This document shows positions 1-12,289 of a DNA stretch of 64,000 bases, in pieces (positions within the stretch are counted from its first letter, which is position 1; the number at the start of each line of letters is the position of its first letter). Origin of the DNA: Penium margaritaceum (lineage: Eukaryota > Streptophyta > Zygnematophyceae > Desmidiales > Peniaceae); the NCBI GenBank assembly GCA_023375785.1, contig SZWC01000833.1, forward strand, positions 238,730-302,729. The letters run 5' to 3'. Under the pieces are notes generated by a model. It did no database searches. It was not told where the DNA came from and saw only the letters and a list, made by a program, of their open reading frames with translations. The position numbers and the translations under genes are program-made.

Positions 1-36
<36 letters not shown>
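1..36. repeat. (CA)n microsatellite
   Basis: Uninterrupted CA dinucleotides run from the window edge to about base 36. The left end of the tract lies outside the window. Confidence 0.95.
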
Positions 37-39
<3 letters not shown>

Positions 40-308
40 GTGTTTTTGCTCGAGCTTATTGTCCATCTGACGTGTTGGTTGACAAAACAGGCACCGCCGA
101 CGCCGAATCGGACCCAAGCGGAGCGGATCAAACAGTCACCAAGGTAAAAGCTTCCAGAAGGGAGCCCGGTGGGAGGGATTATCTGCCTCGACCATCTAAA
201 AAACCAAAAAAAAACAAAAACAGGCACCGTGCAAATTACAATGTGATGCAACCAATTCGCATCCAGTTTGCAACCAGTTTGGCACCGGTGAACAGCATCA
301 CCAGCTCA

Positions 309-660
309 CAGCTGTTCAAACGATTCGCAACAGTTCAAACGATTCGCAGCAGTTCAAACGATTTGCAGCTGTTCAAACGATTCGCAACAGTTCAAACGAT
401 TCGCAGCAGTTCAAACGATTCGCAGCTGTTCAAACGATTCGCAGCAGTTCAAACGATTCGCAGCAGTTCAAACGATTCGCAGCAGTTCAAACGATTCACA
501 GCTGTTCAAACGATTCGCAGCAGTTCAAACGATTCGCAGCAGTTCAAACGATTCGCAGCAGTTCAAACGATTCAAAGCAGCTCAGACAATTCACAGCAGC
601 TCAGACAATTCACAGCAGCTCAGACAATTCACAGCAGCTCAGACAATTCACAGCAGTTCA
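309..660. repeat. 19-bp minisatellite
   Basis: About 18 copies of a 19-bp unit of the type CAGCAGTTCAAACGATTCG. CAGCAG and CAGCTG variants alternate, and the last four or so copies drift to a CAGCAGCTCAGACAATTCA form. Because 19 is not a multiple of 3, the open frame at 72-692 repeats every 19 residues (57 bp). I regard that frame as a by-product of the repeat, not a gene. Confidence 0.9.
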
Positions 661-1497
661 ACGCCACCTCACACCAGTTTGCAAACAGCTAGCATGACCT
701 CGCAACCAGCCTTCACCAATCCGCAAGCAAATCAACACCACATCGTGACCAGTTCGCAACTATGCAAATAATGGTAATTTCCATTATTTAAGCCTCTGTA
801 ACGGATTCGACAGAATCCTTGGCCGACTAGGCCAAAACCACGGTTCTTGAGGGTCTCTGACCCTCAAGCCATCCTGTCTCATAGCCCACACTCCCAGGTG
901 ACCCCGCTCGAGCCACGTGGCTCCTCCGACCGGTCGGCGTGGCACTGCCACGCTACAGCAACAAATACTTTGGACCGAAAAATCGGTAAAATCGGAAAAA
1001 CGTACCTAAAACATGAAATCTAAAAAAATTAAACTCTAAGAATTGGATCTTTTCGGGTCAAAAGAGGGTGGATTCTAGGGTAAAAGACTAGTTTTGAGCT
1101 CGATAAGTTGATCATCGAGTTTGGTGATGGAGCTTGACGAGGTTCGAAACCTGTCTGTGTGCATCTGCAGTCGGAATTTTGACGAAGTCCCTGAGTAACA
1201 AACTACACTTCTGAGTCGCGGACTAAGAGCGAGGAATTTGGCAAAGACCCAGTAATAGCATGCACTACTGGGCTGACGCTGTCGGACCCTGAGTCAGGCC
1301 TGACCTGGGTTCTTGATGTGACTACGGTGGACCCCCAGGGGGACAGGGCATCCGGGCCAGGCGTGGCCGTCGAGGCAGCAGAGAGGGGCAAGGTGGAGCG
1401 GTATCGCCCGACAGCACGGCCAGGGCGTCACATGCGCCCTCTTGCATGGGAGACCTTGGGCGGCATGGGCGACCACTTTTGGTCCTTCTTGGCCCGC
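661..1497. other. No gene recognised; short hairpin inside
   Basis: Non-repetitive sequence with no ORF of credible coding character. It contains a perfect 10-bp inverted repeat, CTTGAGGGTC-TCT-GACCCTCAAG, at 846-868. No T-tract or other terminator-like context follows. The host DNA continues across the MITE at 1506-1984. Confidence 0.5.
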
Positions 1498-1992
1498 CTC
1501 GCCAGTAGGGATGGAAAACCGCGGTTTTCGGTTTTTCGGTTTTCGGTTTTGCAAAAACCGACCTCGGTTTTCGGTTTTGGTGTAAATTCGGTTTTTTAGA
1601 CCTAGCTTGGGTCCTAAACCGACCTAAACCGTCCAGCTTAGGTCGGTTTAGGTCGGTTTAGGTCGGTTTAGGTCAGTTTTGGTCTGTTTTCCAGAGGGAA
1701 ATGCATGGGTGGAGGCTGGGGAAGGGGCGGGATTGTGGAGCGAGGGGGCAGGACAAAACGAAACCAAAATCCGTCTCACATACGCGTGTAGAAGGCCGAA
1801 AAAAAACCAAAAAATTCGGTTTCGGTTTTTTCGGTTTCGGTTTTTTTTTTCCAATTTTTTGGTTCAAACCGGAAACCGAAACCGAACCGAAACCGAAAGT
1901 CGGTTTTTCGGTTTTCGGTTTTCGGTTTTTTCGGTTCGGTTTTGGCCTAAAACCGAGGTCGGTTCAAAACCGAGGCCATCCCTACTCGCCAG
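1498..1992. mobile_element. hAT-type MITE with 8-bp target-site duplication
   Basis: The element proper is 1506-1984 (479 bp). It opens with TAGGGATGG and closes with the inverse complement CCATCCCTA. Both sides are flanked by the same 8 bp, CTCGCCAG (1498-1505 and 1985-1992). An 8-bp duplication plus TAGGG-type terminal inverted repeats is the known signature of the hAT superfamily. The interior has no transposase. It is packed with short CGGTTTT / AAAACCG motifs in both orientations (1525-1600, 1800-1975) and a GGTCGGTTTA tandem run (about 1640-1680), which fits hAT subterminal repeats and makes the element highly self-complementary. It is non-autonomous. Confidence 0.85.
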
Positions 1993-2812
1993 GATCTGCC
2001 TGGCACGTGGGCCACGACGGTGCTCTGCAGAGGTGTTCGAGCGCTGGGCCCAGCGTGCTGTGGCTATCGTGGCACAGCGGGTCTCCATCGCTGGTGTGCG
2101 CAGCCAGTGCGCGGCCATCCGTTTCTACAGTGTCGTGCGTTGCGCGGCGGCTGATGACCGCCCGGAGGGAGAGGATCTTCCGCTTTTACATGGTGTGGGG
2201 CTGCCACTTGCCCTAGGGCTATCCGCTCTGTGTTCTGTTGAACCGGTCTTTGCCGGTACCTAGCTCACCCCCTTCTATTTCTGTCTCATTCCCACCGTCC
2301 ATGTGCCTTTGGTGGCGGCGTCACTTTTTATACCCCGTAGATGTGCCGGTGCAGGGGCGGCTTGCATGATTTCCATTTCTATAAATTAATTATTTAAAAA
2401 AAAAAATTAAAAAAAAGATCTGACGGATGACTCATCGATCGGATATTTTCCCAAGATCCACCTGATTACTCACGTCCGGTGGATTCTTCTACCGGATGTC
2501 AAATTTTGGTCGAGTCCCCGAGCCGCATCGTACATCCCAATCTTGAGATCAGCAAATTCGGTCATATGTGGCCGCCTACGGGGAGTTGAAATTTTAAACC
2601 AAACATCTTGAAGTTCACTTTTGGGAAGAAGCCTAATCTTCGGTCATTTCTCTCCTGAGGGATCCCCCGATTGTTTTGGCAAAACTTCAAGGCCGGACAT
2701 TTTAGCCCACCAAATGTGCAACATAGGTTCGCAACCTGTTGAAAACAGGTCTGCACCAGTTAGCCAGCCACTTAGCACCAGTGTAGGGTGATAACCCTAA
2801 ACTCGTGCATAC
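1993..2812. other. No gene recognised
   Basis: The first 350 bp are GC-rich and continue the host sequence left of the MITE. An A/T-rich tract with long A runs follows at about 2380-2420, then ordinary intergenic-looking DNA. An open frame ends at 2263 but matches nothing I know. Confidence 0.4.
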
Positions 2813-2821
2813 CTATTCACT

Positions 2822-2883
2822 CCTGTGCACTACCATGCACTCCCATGCACACCCATGCACACCCATGCACTCCCATGCACTCC
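2822..2883. repeat. 10-bp tandem repeat (CCATGCACTC type)
   Basis: Five to six copies of a 10-bp unit alternating between TCCCATGCAC and ACCCATGCAC. It lies just before a stretch rich in CATG tetranucleotides that continues to about 3500. Confidence 0.85.
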
Positions 2884-3146
2884 TGACATGAACATACCGA
2901 GCGTGCGGCACAGTCGCTGACATTGCATGCCGCATGGCATCATGTGCTGCTACATGGCATACAGCAGCATGACATGTCATGATGGTGCGACATGACATGG
3001 CGTGCGATAAGCCTCAGCAAACGGGTGCTACAAGAGAGTCTGGACAATGCTACTCGCTGCACAATCGTCTCTGATTGGACGAGACAAGACTGTAGCGCCA
3101 CCATCCATAAGACCTTTCTCGCGCAAGGTTTATCATTCGTGATGAC

Positions 3147-3350
3147 ATGCGATGGGGTACAAAATGCGATGTGGTACAAAATGTGATGTGGTACAAAATG
3201 CGATGGGGTACAAAATGCGATGTGGTACAAAATGTGATGTGGTACAAAATGCGATGTGGTACAAAATGCGATGGGGTACAAAATGCAATGGGGTACAAAA
3301 TGCGATGTGGTACAAAATGCGATGTGGTACAAAATGCGATGGGGTATAAC
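3147..3350. repeat. 17-bp tandem array, 12 units
   Basis: Twelve head-to-tail units of ATGCGATGNGGTACAAA, 17 bp each, with G/T variation at position 9 and C/T at position 4. The first six units form two copies of a 51-bp three-unit block. The unit length is not a multiple of 3 and lacks stops, so several frames stay open through it on both strands. These open frames are not evidence of protein. Confidence 0.95.
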
Positions 3351-4950
3351 ATGTCGTGGGGTGGCATGTGGCGACAGAGCATGAGCATGTCATTTAAAGC
3401 ATGGCCTGCTCTGACATGGTAAACGATGACATGAAGCGGCACATGGCAACATGACACAGCTATCATGGCATGGCACGACATGCAATGCCATTGAACCACA
3501 CGGGGTGGAACACGTTCACACCACAGCGAGACTGACTCACTCGAGAAAGCGAGGGAGTGCCCCGTGCCCATGGTCTCCATGCGCGCTTGTGCCGACGGCG
3601 CCGCAACCGCACCTGCGAGCGACGCCGCCTCCAGACCAAGCAGACGAAGCGACCCCATTGCTGCAACTGGTGCAACAACAGCGTTGCTGCTCCGCCGCAA
3701 TTTGCTGCTGCAGCGGCTCCCGGGCGGACTGAGTCCTGCACACGCCGCGCTAGGGCTCGTCGGCAGGGCCGTCTCCCTCCCACCGTCTTCGTAATGGCGA
3801 GCCCACGCCGTCCGCGACTTCAGCGAGACGCTGGAGGCCAGCCAAGACGAGGCAGAGGATGATGGTGGCGCGGGAGAGGCGGTAGGGACTGAGAAGGGCG
3901 ACCTCGTGCGAGGCAGCGTGGCAGCAGAAGCACCGGCGTTGACCCGCAGGACGGAAGAGGAGGAGGGGAGCGCCAGAGACAGCGAGCGCGAAACCTTCTG
4001 GGCGAAGCGCGCAGCCACGGCCATAAGCGGGCGGCGCAACGGCTGCAACGGGATGTACGTCGGCATACGGGGATGGGAACGTTGGGCTGAAGAGAAGCCG
4101 CAATGCCGCCTCCCTGTTCCGCCCAGCCGGTCAGCGCCAGCCGCCAGCCATGGACGTCAGGAGAGAGGCCAATGGATTTCGCGGCTGTTCGCTCGTATGC
4201 AGCCCCAGCCACCCAACAGGAAACTGCCAAAGTAGCCCCTTTTCAATGGATCATGCTTGCTGTACCCTCCATCGGTAGGAACATCATTCTGGCTACCCCC
4301 TTAGTGTTACATTCCTCGCGTACATGAGTCCCTGAACTCCGCGAGTGAGTATTCATGTCCTTCAAACTATGGCCCACCATGCTTCAACCTTGGGATTTTT
4401 ACACCGATCGGCCGAGGCCATTTTGGCCACCTGCCTCGACCTCTAGTGCTCCATTCCAGAGGTTTTTGACAACTACGACCACATTCTTGAATTTTCCAAA
4501 GACGTGCCGCAGAATTTATCGATGTTTTGATACTCTTTTGTCGAATTCTTGACGTCACTGGACTTTCTTGACACCGCACCTCGATGCTCTCGAAGTCCCC
4601 CGACTTCTTAATGGAGCTTCTCGACGTAACAACTCAAAGCATGAGCTCGCACAAGTCGCTTGGCTCGAGCGCCGATGACCCAACATATGCCTCGTTGTGA
4701 CTCTCATCATTGTATGAATGTGCTCCACTTGTTTCACGCTTGTCGTCAAGTACATCTACTGGTTAATACAAATTGTCCTTTTGTCCCGATTCCTCTGATT
4801 GTCTACTCCTCCGCACATCGTCCCCGTGAACCACCTATGTTCTTCGTGGCGTAATACTTGGCATCCACCGTATCAACTACTAGGGGGCAATAGGCTTCAA
4901 CACCAACACCTCTCCAATGAAGACTGACGTTGTCAATGAATGCCGATAAC
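3351..4950. other. GC-rich then ordinary DNA, no gene assigned
   Basis: 3351-3500 is rich in CATG. 3540-4240 is strongly GC-rich and open in several frames on both strands, none with a recognisable domain. 4250-4950 is average-composition DNA. I cannot tell whether the GC-rich block is a decayed gene or part of a transposon. Confidence 0.35.
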
Positions 4951-4999
4951 GTAATAAAAGACTATTTTGGACTTGCGAGAAGTCAGGAAACATCTCACA

Positions 5000-6790
5000 T
5001 GATTACAGGAAGTGACAACAGCAATCCAAAAAGGGGAGGGGGGAGCCGTAGAGAAAAAATGAGGAGTCGGACAACGGCAAGGGGTAAGAGTAGATGAAGG
5101 TGCTCCTGTCCGCTAAGAAAAATCTGAGCCCGCCGATCGTCCCTCTAATCATCGCACATCGCTGCAAACAAGGGTTCCCTAAGTTGCAAAGTTTCGCCAG
5201 GGATACGAGGATGACCAAAGGGATATACTTTTATGAGTGCAACCGAGGGGTTATAAAAGTCGTCAAATGGTACCGACACTGCTGGATGGAGGAGCTTCTC
5301 ACGAATTCTTAAGCAACGACATGGATCAAAAGCTTGCGGACCAACCCAAGGGTGTTTGGCGAAAAAACCGTCGTTGGACGTTTGTAGAGTTGCGGACTTC
5401 GCAAACCCCTCCCATTGCAAATTGGATATCTGCACCATGTAATAGCGTGGAGAACTTGCACAGCGAGCGACCACAATACCATCCTCGGACAATGTTTCTT
5501 GTACAGGCACAATCCACAAGTGGACTGGAGCAGCGGGTCTGTCTACATCAATGTTAATTGCAAACTTCGACATGAGCCTCTAATCGAGGGAGCCACGACG
5601 CAACGGTGGTCAAGTGAAGTAACACGGGTAGAAGCAACGAAGGACATTGTACCAATCACAAGCTGCCAACTGATTTCTTTAAACGTGGCTATGAGATATT
5701 AGCGACGTGCACTTCAAGCGTGGCTAGTCCACATGGCGATAGTGACAACATCGCTTGACGTTGACGCTGAGTACAAAATTGTCACCAACCGCACTTCAAG
5801 TCTATGCCAACTTGTATAGGATATGGGTCATGAAACTTATTTGACAGGGTTTTCAAAAATTCTTGGTCCAATTACTCGAAGTGGTGGACAAAGACAATGA
5901 TGACACGCCACAAGATATTAAATCTCTGCCCGTAGAGTCCTTGAATTTATCCCATGACCCACCGACTCGGCTTCCACTAGAATGGCACACGGGCCACACA
6001 ATTCCGCTCCAACCCGAGGCGACTCCTTCATTTAGGCCCGTGTAACACCGAAGTTTGGTAGAAAGCCAGGAGATCAAACGCCACATAAAACATTACCGTA
6101 CAAAAGGGTGGGTTGGGGCGAATAGCTATACATAAGGTGCACCGATTTTTTTTTTAAACAAAAAAGGACGGGGATTCATGCATGTGCGGGGAACTACCGC
6201 GCGCTAAACAAGCTGACAACGAAACATCGATTTCCCTTACCACGGATCAAGGACTTATTTACAAGGGGTAAAAATATTTCTCCTTCAGTTTATCTCGAGA
6301 GTACCATCAAATATGTATCTCGGAAAATGATGTCCCCACAACAGCGCTTCGGATACACATGGGACATCATCACTTCCGGGTTTTGTGCTTTACGCTAACA
6401 GACGCCCCGACAGCCTTTCAAGAAGAATGAACCGAATGATTACCGAGCAGCTCCGTCAAATTGTCTTGGTTTGCCTAGGCAACACCTTGGTTTGCTGCAA
6501 AGGAATGGAAGAGCACGTACAACGTTTATGCAAATTATTTAAGGTATGTTGAGAGCAGGATTTCTATGCGAAGGCGAGTATGTGAAAGATTACACAAGTT
6601 GAGCTTGAAAAAATTGGACACATAGCGAGCAAGGATGGTACCCGTGTCGCCCCACGACACGTGTATCGTCTGGTAGATTAGCCACGCCTAGAGAACGTTG
6701 GACACACTAGGTCTTTCTTCAACCTTGTGAACTATATTTGACATTTTATGCGAGGGTGTTCAACCTGCCCGGTTGAAGATAGTGTGTTCG
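5000..6790 (+). pseudogene. Gypsy-type pol relic (protease, RT)
   Basis: An old Ty3/Gypsy fragment. At about 5270-5360 a frame reads LLDGGASHEFL, the retropepsin active-site motif. The same DNA block, GGATGGAGGAGCTTCTCAC, occurs in the protease of the complete element downstream (about 19925). At 6289-6790 a broken frame reads EYHQI, then GHHHF and TDAPTAFQ, then FFNLVNY. This is the order of the Gypsy RT palm and the following connection. Several stops and at least one frameshift interrupt it. No LTRs are visible. The 5750-6280 piece between the two blocks has no clear match. It is a dead copy related to the chromovirus at 17834-23830. Confidence 0.75.
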
Positions 6791-6835
6791 GAGGGATGTG
6801 CAAACATGTTGATACACTAGTATAGAAATAATTTG

Positions 6836-9580
6836 TCTCCCGGATGCACTCATCAATACAACTCCCTGATAAAACAGGGACTTTTGTAGGGGTGGGGGAG
6901 GGGAACTTCGGGTCCCATTTTGATGCGGTCGAAGTATAGTGAAATGTATGCGTGCAGACTTAAACCTGGTTACGTAGACAAAGCGAGAGACGTTGGATGC
7001 TTGAAATCGACGGCTTGCAAGTACTTAATGTAGACGTACACAAGTCTGGTTTTTTTTCTATCTTCCAAATACACTTTCAACTACACTCCCGCAATACACT
7101 GGTCCACTTCAGAGTAGGGTCCTTCCATCCCGATCTCCCCCTCCCAACAATTGAAAGTGTATTGGGGTGGTGTATTGGACAGTGTAACTGGGGGAGCCTT
7201 TCTTTTTCAACCAGTGGATTCAAAGAGAGGTACGAATATGCCATTGCACTAGTCCAAAAAACCTTCGTTCCTCCTATACAATCCCTAATATGCTTCCCCA
7301 ATATGCTAGGGGGTTTTGTGGGAGGGGGGGGGGTCCAGTTGGGGTCCCATTGTAGCGGGGTAAAAGTAAAATGAACTGTTTGTGTATAGCCTTATAGGTG
7401 GTTACATAGACAAAGCGAGAGATGTGGAATGCTTGGAATTGACGGCTTACGAGTAGATAGGAAAAAAGAACAGACTTGTGTACATATATATTAAGTACTG
7501 CCAGATTCACTCCCAACTACACTCCCGTAATACACACGTCCATTTCAAGAGGGGGAGGTCCTTGTAACCAGATCCCCCGAGTAGGTCAAAGTGTATTGAG
7601 ATGGTGTATTGGAGAGTGTAGCTCGGGGAGCCTTCTTTTTAGAACTGGTATATGCAGAGGGAGGTATGGACGTGTTGTTACACAAGTCCAAAAGAACTTC
7701 GTTCTCTCAATACACTCTCCAATACACTTCCCCAATACACTATGGGGTTTTACAAGGGGGGAGGGGGAGGGTCCAGTTTTGGGGTCCTGTTGTGGTGGGG
7801 TCGAAGTACACTAAGCTGCTTGTGTACAGCCTTATAGCTGGTTACGAAGACAAAGTGAGAAATGCCGGATGCTTGAAATCGATGGCTTACGAGTACTTAA
7901 CATAGAGCATATGCAAGTCTGTTTTTTTCCTGTCTACCAGATGCACTCCCAGCTACACTCTTGCAATGTATTCATCCACTTCGGGGGGGTGAAGAGGGAG
8001 GAGGGGAGGAGGGCCCTCTATCCTGCTTCCCTTCCAGGAAAAAAGAGTGTATTAGAGTGGTGTATTGGAGAGTATAGCTCTATGAGCCTTCTTTTTAAAA
8101 CTAGTACATTGAGAGATTGGTGCGACCCTGCCATTTCACAAGTCCAAAAAAATATTTTCCTTCCAATACACTCCCCAATACACCTCCCCAATACACCAGG
8201 GAATTTTGTGGGGAGGAGGGAGGGAGGTCCACTTGGGATCTCGTTACAGTGGGGTCAAGGTACATTGAACTGTCTATGTACAGCCTTATAGCTGGGTACG
8301 TAGACAAAGCGAGAGACATCGGGTGCTTGAAATTGATGGCGTACAAGTACTTAAAGTAGATGTACACAAGTAATTTTTTTTGCCTACTAGATACACTCCC
8401 AGCCACATGCCCGCAATACACTTGTTCAATTTAGGGGGTGGGGGTCCTTGAATCCAGATCCCATCCTCCAGAATTAGTTGAAAGTGTATTAGAATGGTGT
8501 ATTGGAGGGTGTAGATGGAGGAGCCTTCTTATTCAGACTAGTGTATTTGGATGGAGGTATAGACTTGCCATTGCACAAGTCCGAATAAATGTCGTTCCCC
8601 TAATACACTCCCCAATGCACTTCCCCGATATAGTAGAGGGTTTTATGGGAGGGGGGAGGGAAGGGGGTGTCCAACTGGGATCCCATTGTGGCGAGGTCAA
8701 AGTACACTGAACTCTTCATGTATAGCCTTATAGCTGGTTACGTAGACAAAGCAATAGACGCCGTATGCTCTACATTGATAGCTTATGAGTATTAACGTCA
8801 AAGTACACAGTATGTGTTATCTCTGTCTACGATAGACACTTCCAGATACACTATCGCAATACACTTGTCCACTTAGGGAGGAGGAGGGATCCTTGTATCT
8901 ACATCCCACTCCCCAAGTAGTTAAGACTGTATTAAGGTGGTACATCTGATAGCGTAGTTGGGGGAGCTTCTTTTTTCAACTAGTGTATGTGGAGGGTGGT
9001 GAAGACATGGTTTTACACAAGTCTGAGAAACCTCGTCCTCCTAATACACTCCCCAAAACACTTCCCCAATACACTAGGGGATGTTGCAACGAGGAGGGGT
9101 CCACTTGGGATCCTGTTGTGATGGGGTCAAAGTACACTTAACGTTTGTGTACAATCTTATAGCCAGTGATGTAGACAGAACTAGAGATGTCGGATGCTTG
9201 AAATTGACGGTTTACAAGTACTTAATGTAGATGCACATGATTATGTCTTTCTTCCTGTGTACGAGATACACTCCAAGCAACAGTCCCGCAACACACTCGT
9301 ATGCTTTGTGGGGAAGGGGATACAGAGGAGCCCTTGTATCTCGATTCCCCTCCCATGCGTAGTTGAAAGTGTATTGGGGTGGTGTATTGGAGAGTGTAGC
9401 TGGGGAATCCTTAACTTTTAAACTAGTGTATTCGGAGGGAGGTGCGGACATATCATTGGTCAACTCCGAAAAATTCTGTTCTCCCAATACACTCCCCGAT
9501 ATACTTCCCAATACACTTCTAAAATGCAGAAGGAGTTTTGCAAGGGGGTTGGAGAGGAGGGGGAGGAGGGAGAGCGTCTT
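6836..9580. repeat. Satellite of about 440 bp, six copies
   Basis: A conserved block (GCTTGAAATTGACGGCTTAC and relatives) recurs at 6999, 7431, 7871, 8325, 8767 and 9196, spaced 432, 440, 454, 442 and 429 bp. A partial unit leads in from about 6836. Other shared segments are CTTATAGCTGGTTACGTAGACAAAGC and a G-rich tract before GGTCCA. Each unit has a left block of the form AGTGTATTGGGGTGGTGTATTG and, roughly 100 bp on, a complementary block of the form CAATACACTCCCCAATACAC. Each unit could therefore fold into a long stem. Short ORFs inside repeat with the unit and are not genes. Confidence 0.9.
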
Positions 9581-10380
9581 GAGCAAATGGAGACCATAAC
9601 CCTATCTGGATAACACTGTTAGTCGTCATGTTGAACTTTATTGAAGGAAACAAGGCGTTTAGGACCACACGCTCTCTATAACGGGAATATGAGAGATGAA
9701 ATAGTGGGTGCATAGTTCAAAGGACATACGTAGGCTTCGTACGCAAATTTACAATGCATGAACATTCCTTTTGAACCACTAAAATCCAATTCAGAAACAT
9801 GGAAAGAATATTTTGATGTAAAAAGCCTTCAGGTGACTTCTAGTAAAGACCCGGTGTTAAAAAAGTGAACATCTCGATGTAAGCTTCAGAGAAGTATACT
9901 TAAACAGGATGTATTATACACAGGTATCATAGTGTATCAAAAGGGGATGCTTAACCATAACTCAGGGGGTTCTATAAAGGACTCTCCCCTCCCAAAGGGA
10001 AAAAGTGTATGAGGCAAATGCACATGGTGGTGCGTGTGGTTACATACGCATGTGTGGGAAACGTGTACTCCAGTGTGCAAGACGGTATTTTAGTTGTGAA
10101 CTGTCGATGTTCGTGGACTTCAAAATGTATAATCTACAACTATTGATGATAAGTGGTGACGATAACTCGATTGACCTTTGTATAGTGATCTACGGCACTC
10201 GCTCATTGTAAGAAAACATGCATTTTTGAGAGAATCCAAACCAAAATGCATAAATACTAGCAATGGTTTGATGTTTGTGCATCCACATGTGTATTAGAAC
10301 ACATTATCAGGTTTTGGCATAGTATTTGGCGTGCACTTCCCCGTATACTTGTCGCATACACTTCCAAGGTGAGGTGGGTA
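9581..10380. other. No gene recognised
   Basis: AT-leaning single-copy-looking sequence between the satellite and a microsatellite. No domain, structural RNA or terminal repeat was identified. Confidence 0.4.
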
Positions 10381-10572
<192 letters not shown>

Positions 10573-11480
10573 CTGACAAAAAATGTGGTGTTTAGCGTAA
10601 GGGAGAGGGGGTGAAGAGCCCAAAGCTTTGGGTGCATCTACCCTCCTTTTAATGTGGAAGCCTATAGCTAGAGTGTACGTGTAAATGTAAACTAATTACA
10701 CCATCTGTCAGAACGATTGTATACAAGTGCAACCAAGAAATATCTGAAAGGGGTTTGAATAAACATCTACTTGTGCACGATTGAGCCATACATGCATATA
10801 GTCTATTGTACACAGTCGCATACACTACCCAAACGTATACGTATGTGTGGAGAGGGGGGAGGAGGTTCAAGAAAAACGACAAAGAACATTGGAAATCAGC
10901 CGTGTTCCAAGTTCCGCACCGGATCGACGTCGAGCTTCTTTCTTAGTACTAAAAACTCACAAAATATGCCATATGATTTTTAATCCATGGATATTCTCTA
11001 GAATTAGGTCATCCAAGCATTGCAAATGAGGGTTGTACTTATGGTACCTCATTAACGATTATGATATTTTTAAGGCGATGAATATGTGTGTAAGTATGCA
11101 TTCAAATAAAGGCAGATATCTTGTAAGCTGGATCCCTTCTGATAACGTAATCATTTCATGATCTCTATGGATTATTTCATGTTTATACAATAAAAAGGAA
11201 TTTATAACGAAGCCTTGCATACTTTCCAGAAACTTTCCTTTCTTGCTATATGTGAATACATCTAAAATACATGAAACTTCTTGTAAATGATCATTTGGGT
11301 GAAGTGCCTTTGATTGACATGTATTTGTGGAAATGTTCAAATCTTTGTGTAAACGAAGGTTGTCACCATATTATATATTTCACTAACGACATATAAGGAA
11401 ATGTTTTGGTAATTTCTTACATACGGTCAACTATTTTTTACATTGCTTGATGAGTGCATGAATCTGGGACGACTGGTTCG
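10573..11480. other. No gene recognised
   Basis: AT-rich intergenic-looking sequence. The minus-strand frame at 11059-11340 (93 codons) resembles nothing I know. Confidence 0.35.
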
Positions 11481-11489
11481 AAATGATAA

Positions 11490-12240
11490 CTTTGCACTAC
11501 TCTGTATTGCTCTGTACGACCACGTAATGATATGAACACTCGAAAAAAATCCCCTTCATCTCTGTGTAACTCCATAGAATTCCATATGTTCTAGTTAACT
11601 AAAAAAAACCTTGGTAAAAAATGTCAAACTCCATACAATTTTATACGACCCTGTTTAGTCCCATACAACTATGTACGATCACGTACAATCCCATAGAAAT
11701 CTGTATTACATACTCCAGGCCACTCTATAAAACTTTGCGCTACTTTGTGCAACTATTTCAAGTCCTTCTCAACTTTATAAAGCTTTGTATGACCTTGTGT
11801 GACTCGTAGGACTCTTCAAAACCCCACATCAATCTCTCCAACTCCACAAAAATCTATACAACTCATTAAAGCTTGTTCAACTCTCTTGAACCTCACAAAT
11901 TTTGTATACGTCAACAACAATACATAGGGGTTCATAGAAGTTTGTATAAGTATGAATAATACGAGACAATTCCATACCACTCTGTATAACAATTCAAACA
12001 CTTGTACCCTTTTGTACACCCTTGTATAACGATGTAGAACATTGTTCACCTTTCTCCGCCTTCATAAAACTAAGTACAACTATGTACAAATCCCTACAAC
12101 TCCATACATCTTCGTCCGGTCACATGCCACTGTGTACATACTCGTAAAAAAATCCATGAAGTTTTACAACTTGGTACAACTACATAAAAAAGTAACGACT
12201 CCGTAAAACTCCATACAACTTCATACATCTCCTTCTCCAA
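11490..12240. repeat. Degenerate TACAACTC-type short repeats
   Basis: Over about 750 bp, variants of CCATACAACT, TGTACGAC, TATACAACTC and TGTACAACTC recur every 10-20 bases. No precise unit is left, so this looks like a strongly diverged short-period array. The boundaries are approximate. Confidence 0.5.
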
Positions 12241-12289
12241 GGTTGTAGTCGACTAATTGTACCACTTCACACAACATTTTTTTCTCACA

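Noticed and set aside
72-692. 206-codon repeat protein
   Set aside because: The apparent 19-residue repeat follows arithmetically from a 19-bp minisatellite. No upstream or downstream coding signal.
846-868. Transcription terminator
   Set aside because: A 10-bp hairpin without a T tract, in a eukaryotic context with no gene ending there.
3050-4066. 338-codon minus-strand frame and several companions
   Set aside because: Opened by the 17-bp array, whose length is not a multiple of three and which lacks stops. It continues into GC-rich DNA without domain or codon bias.
6836-9580. CRISPR-like array
   Set aside because: Units are about 440 bp, diverged throughout and without short direct repeats separated by unique spacers. 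The context is eukaryotic.
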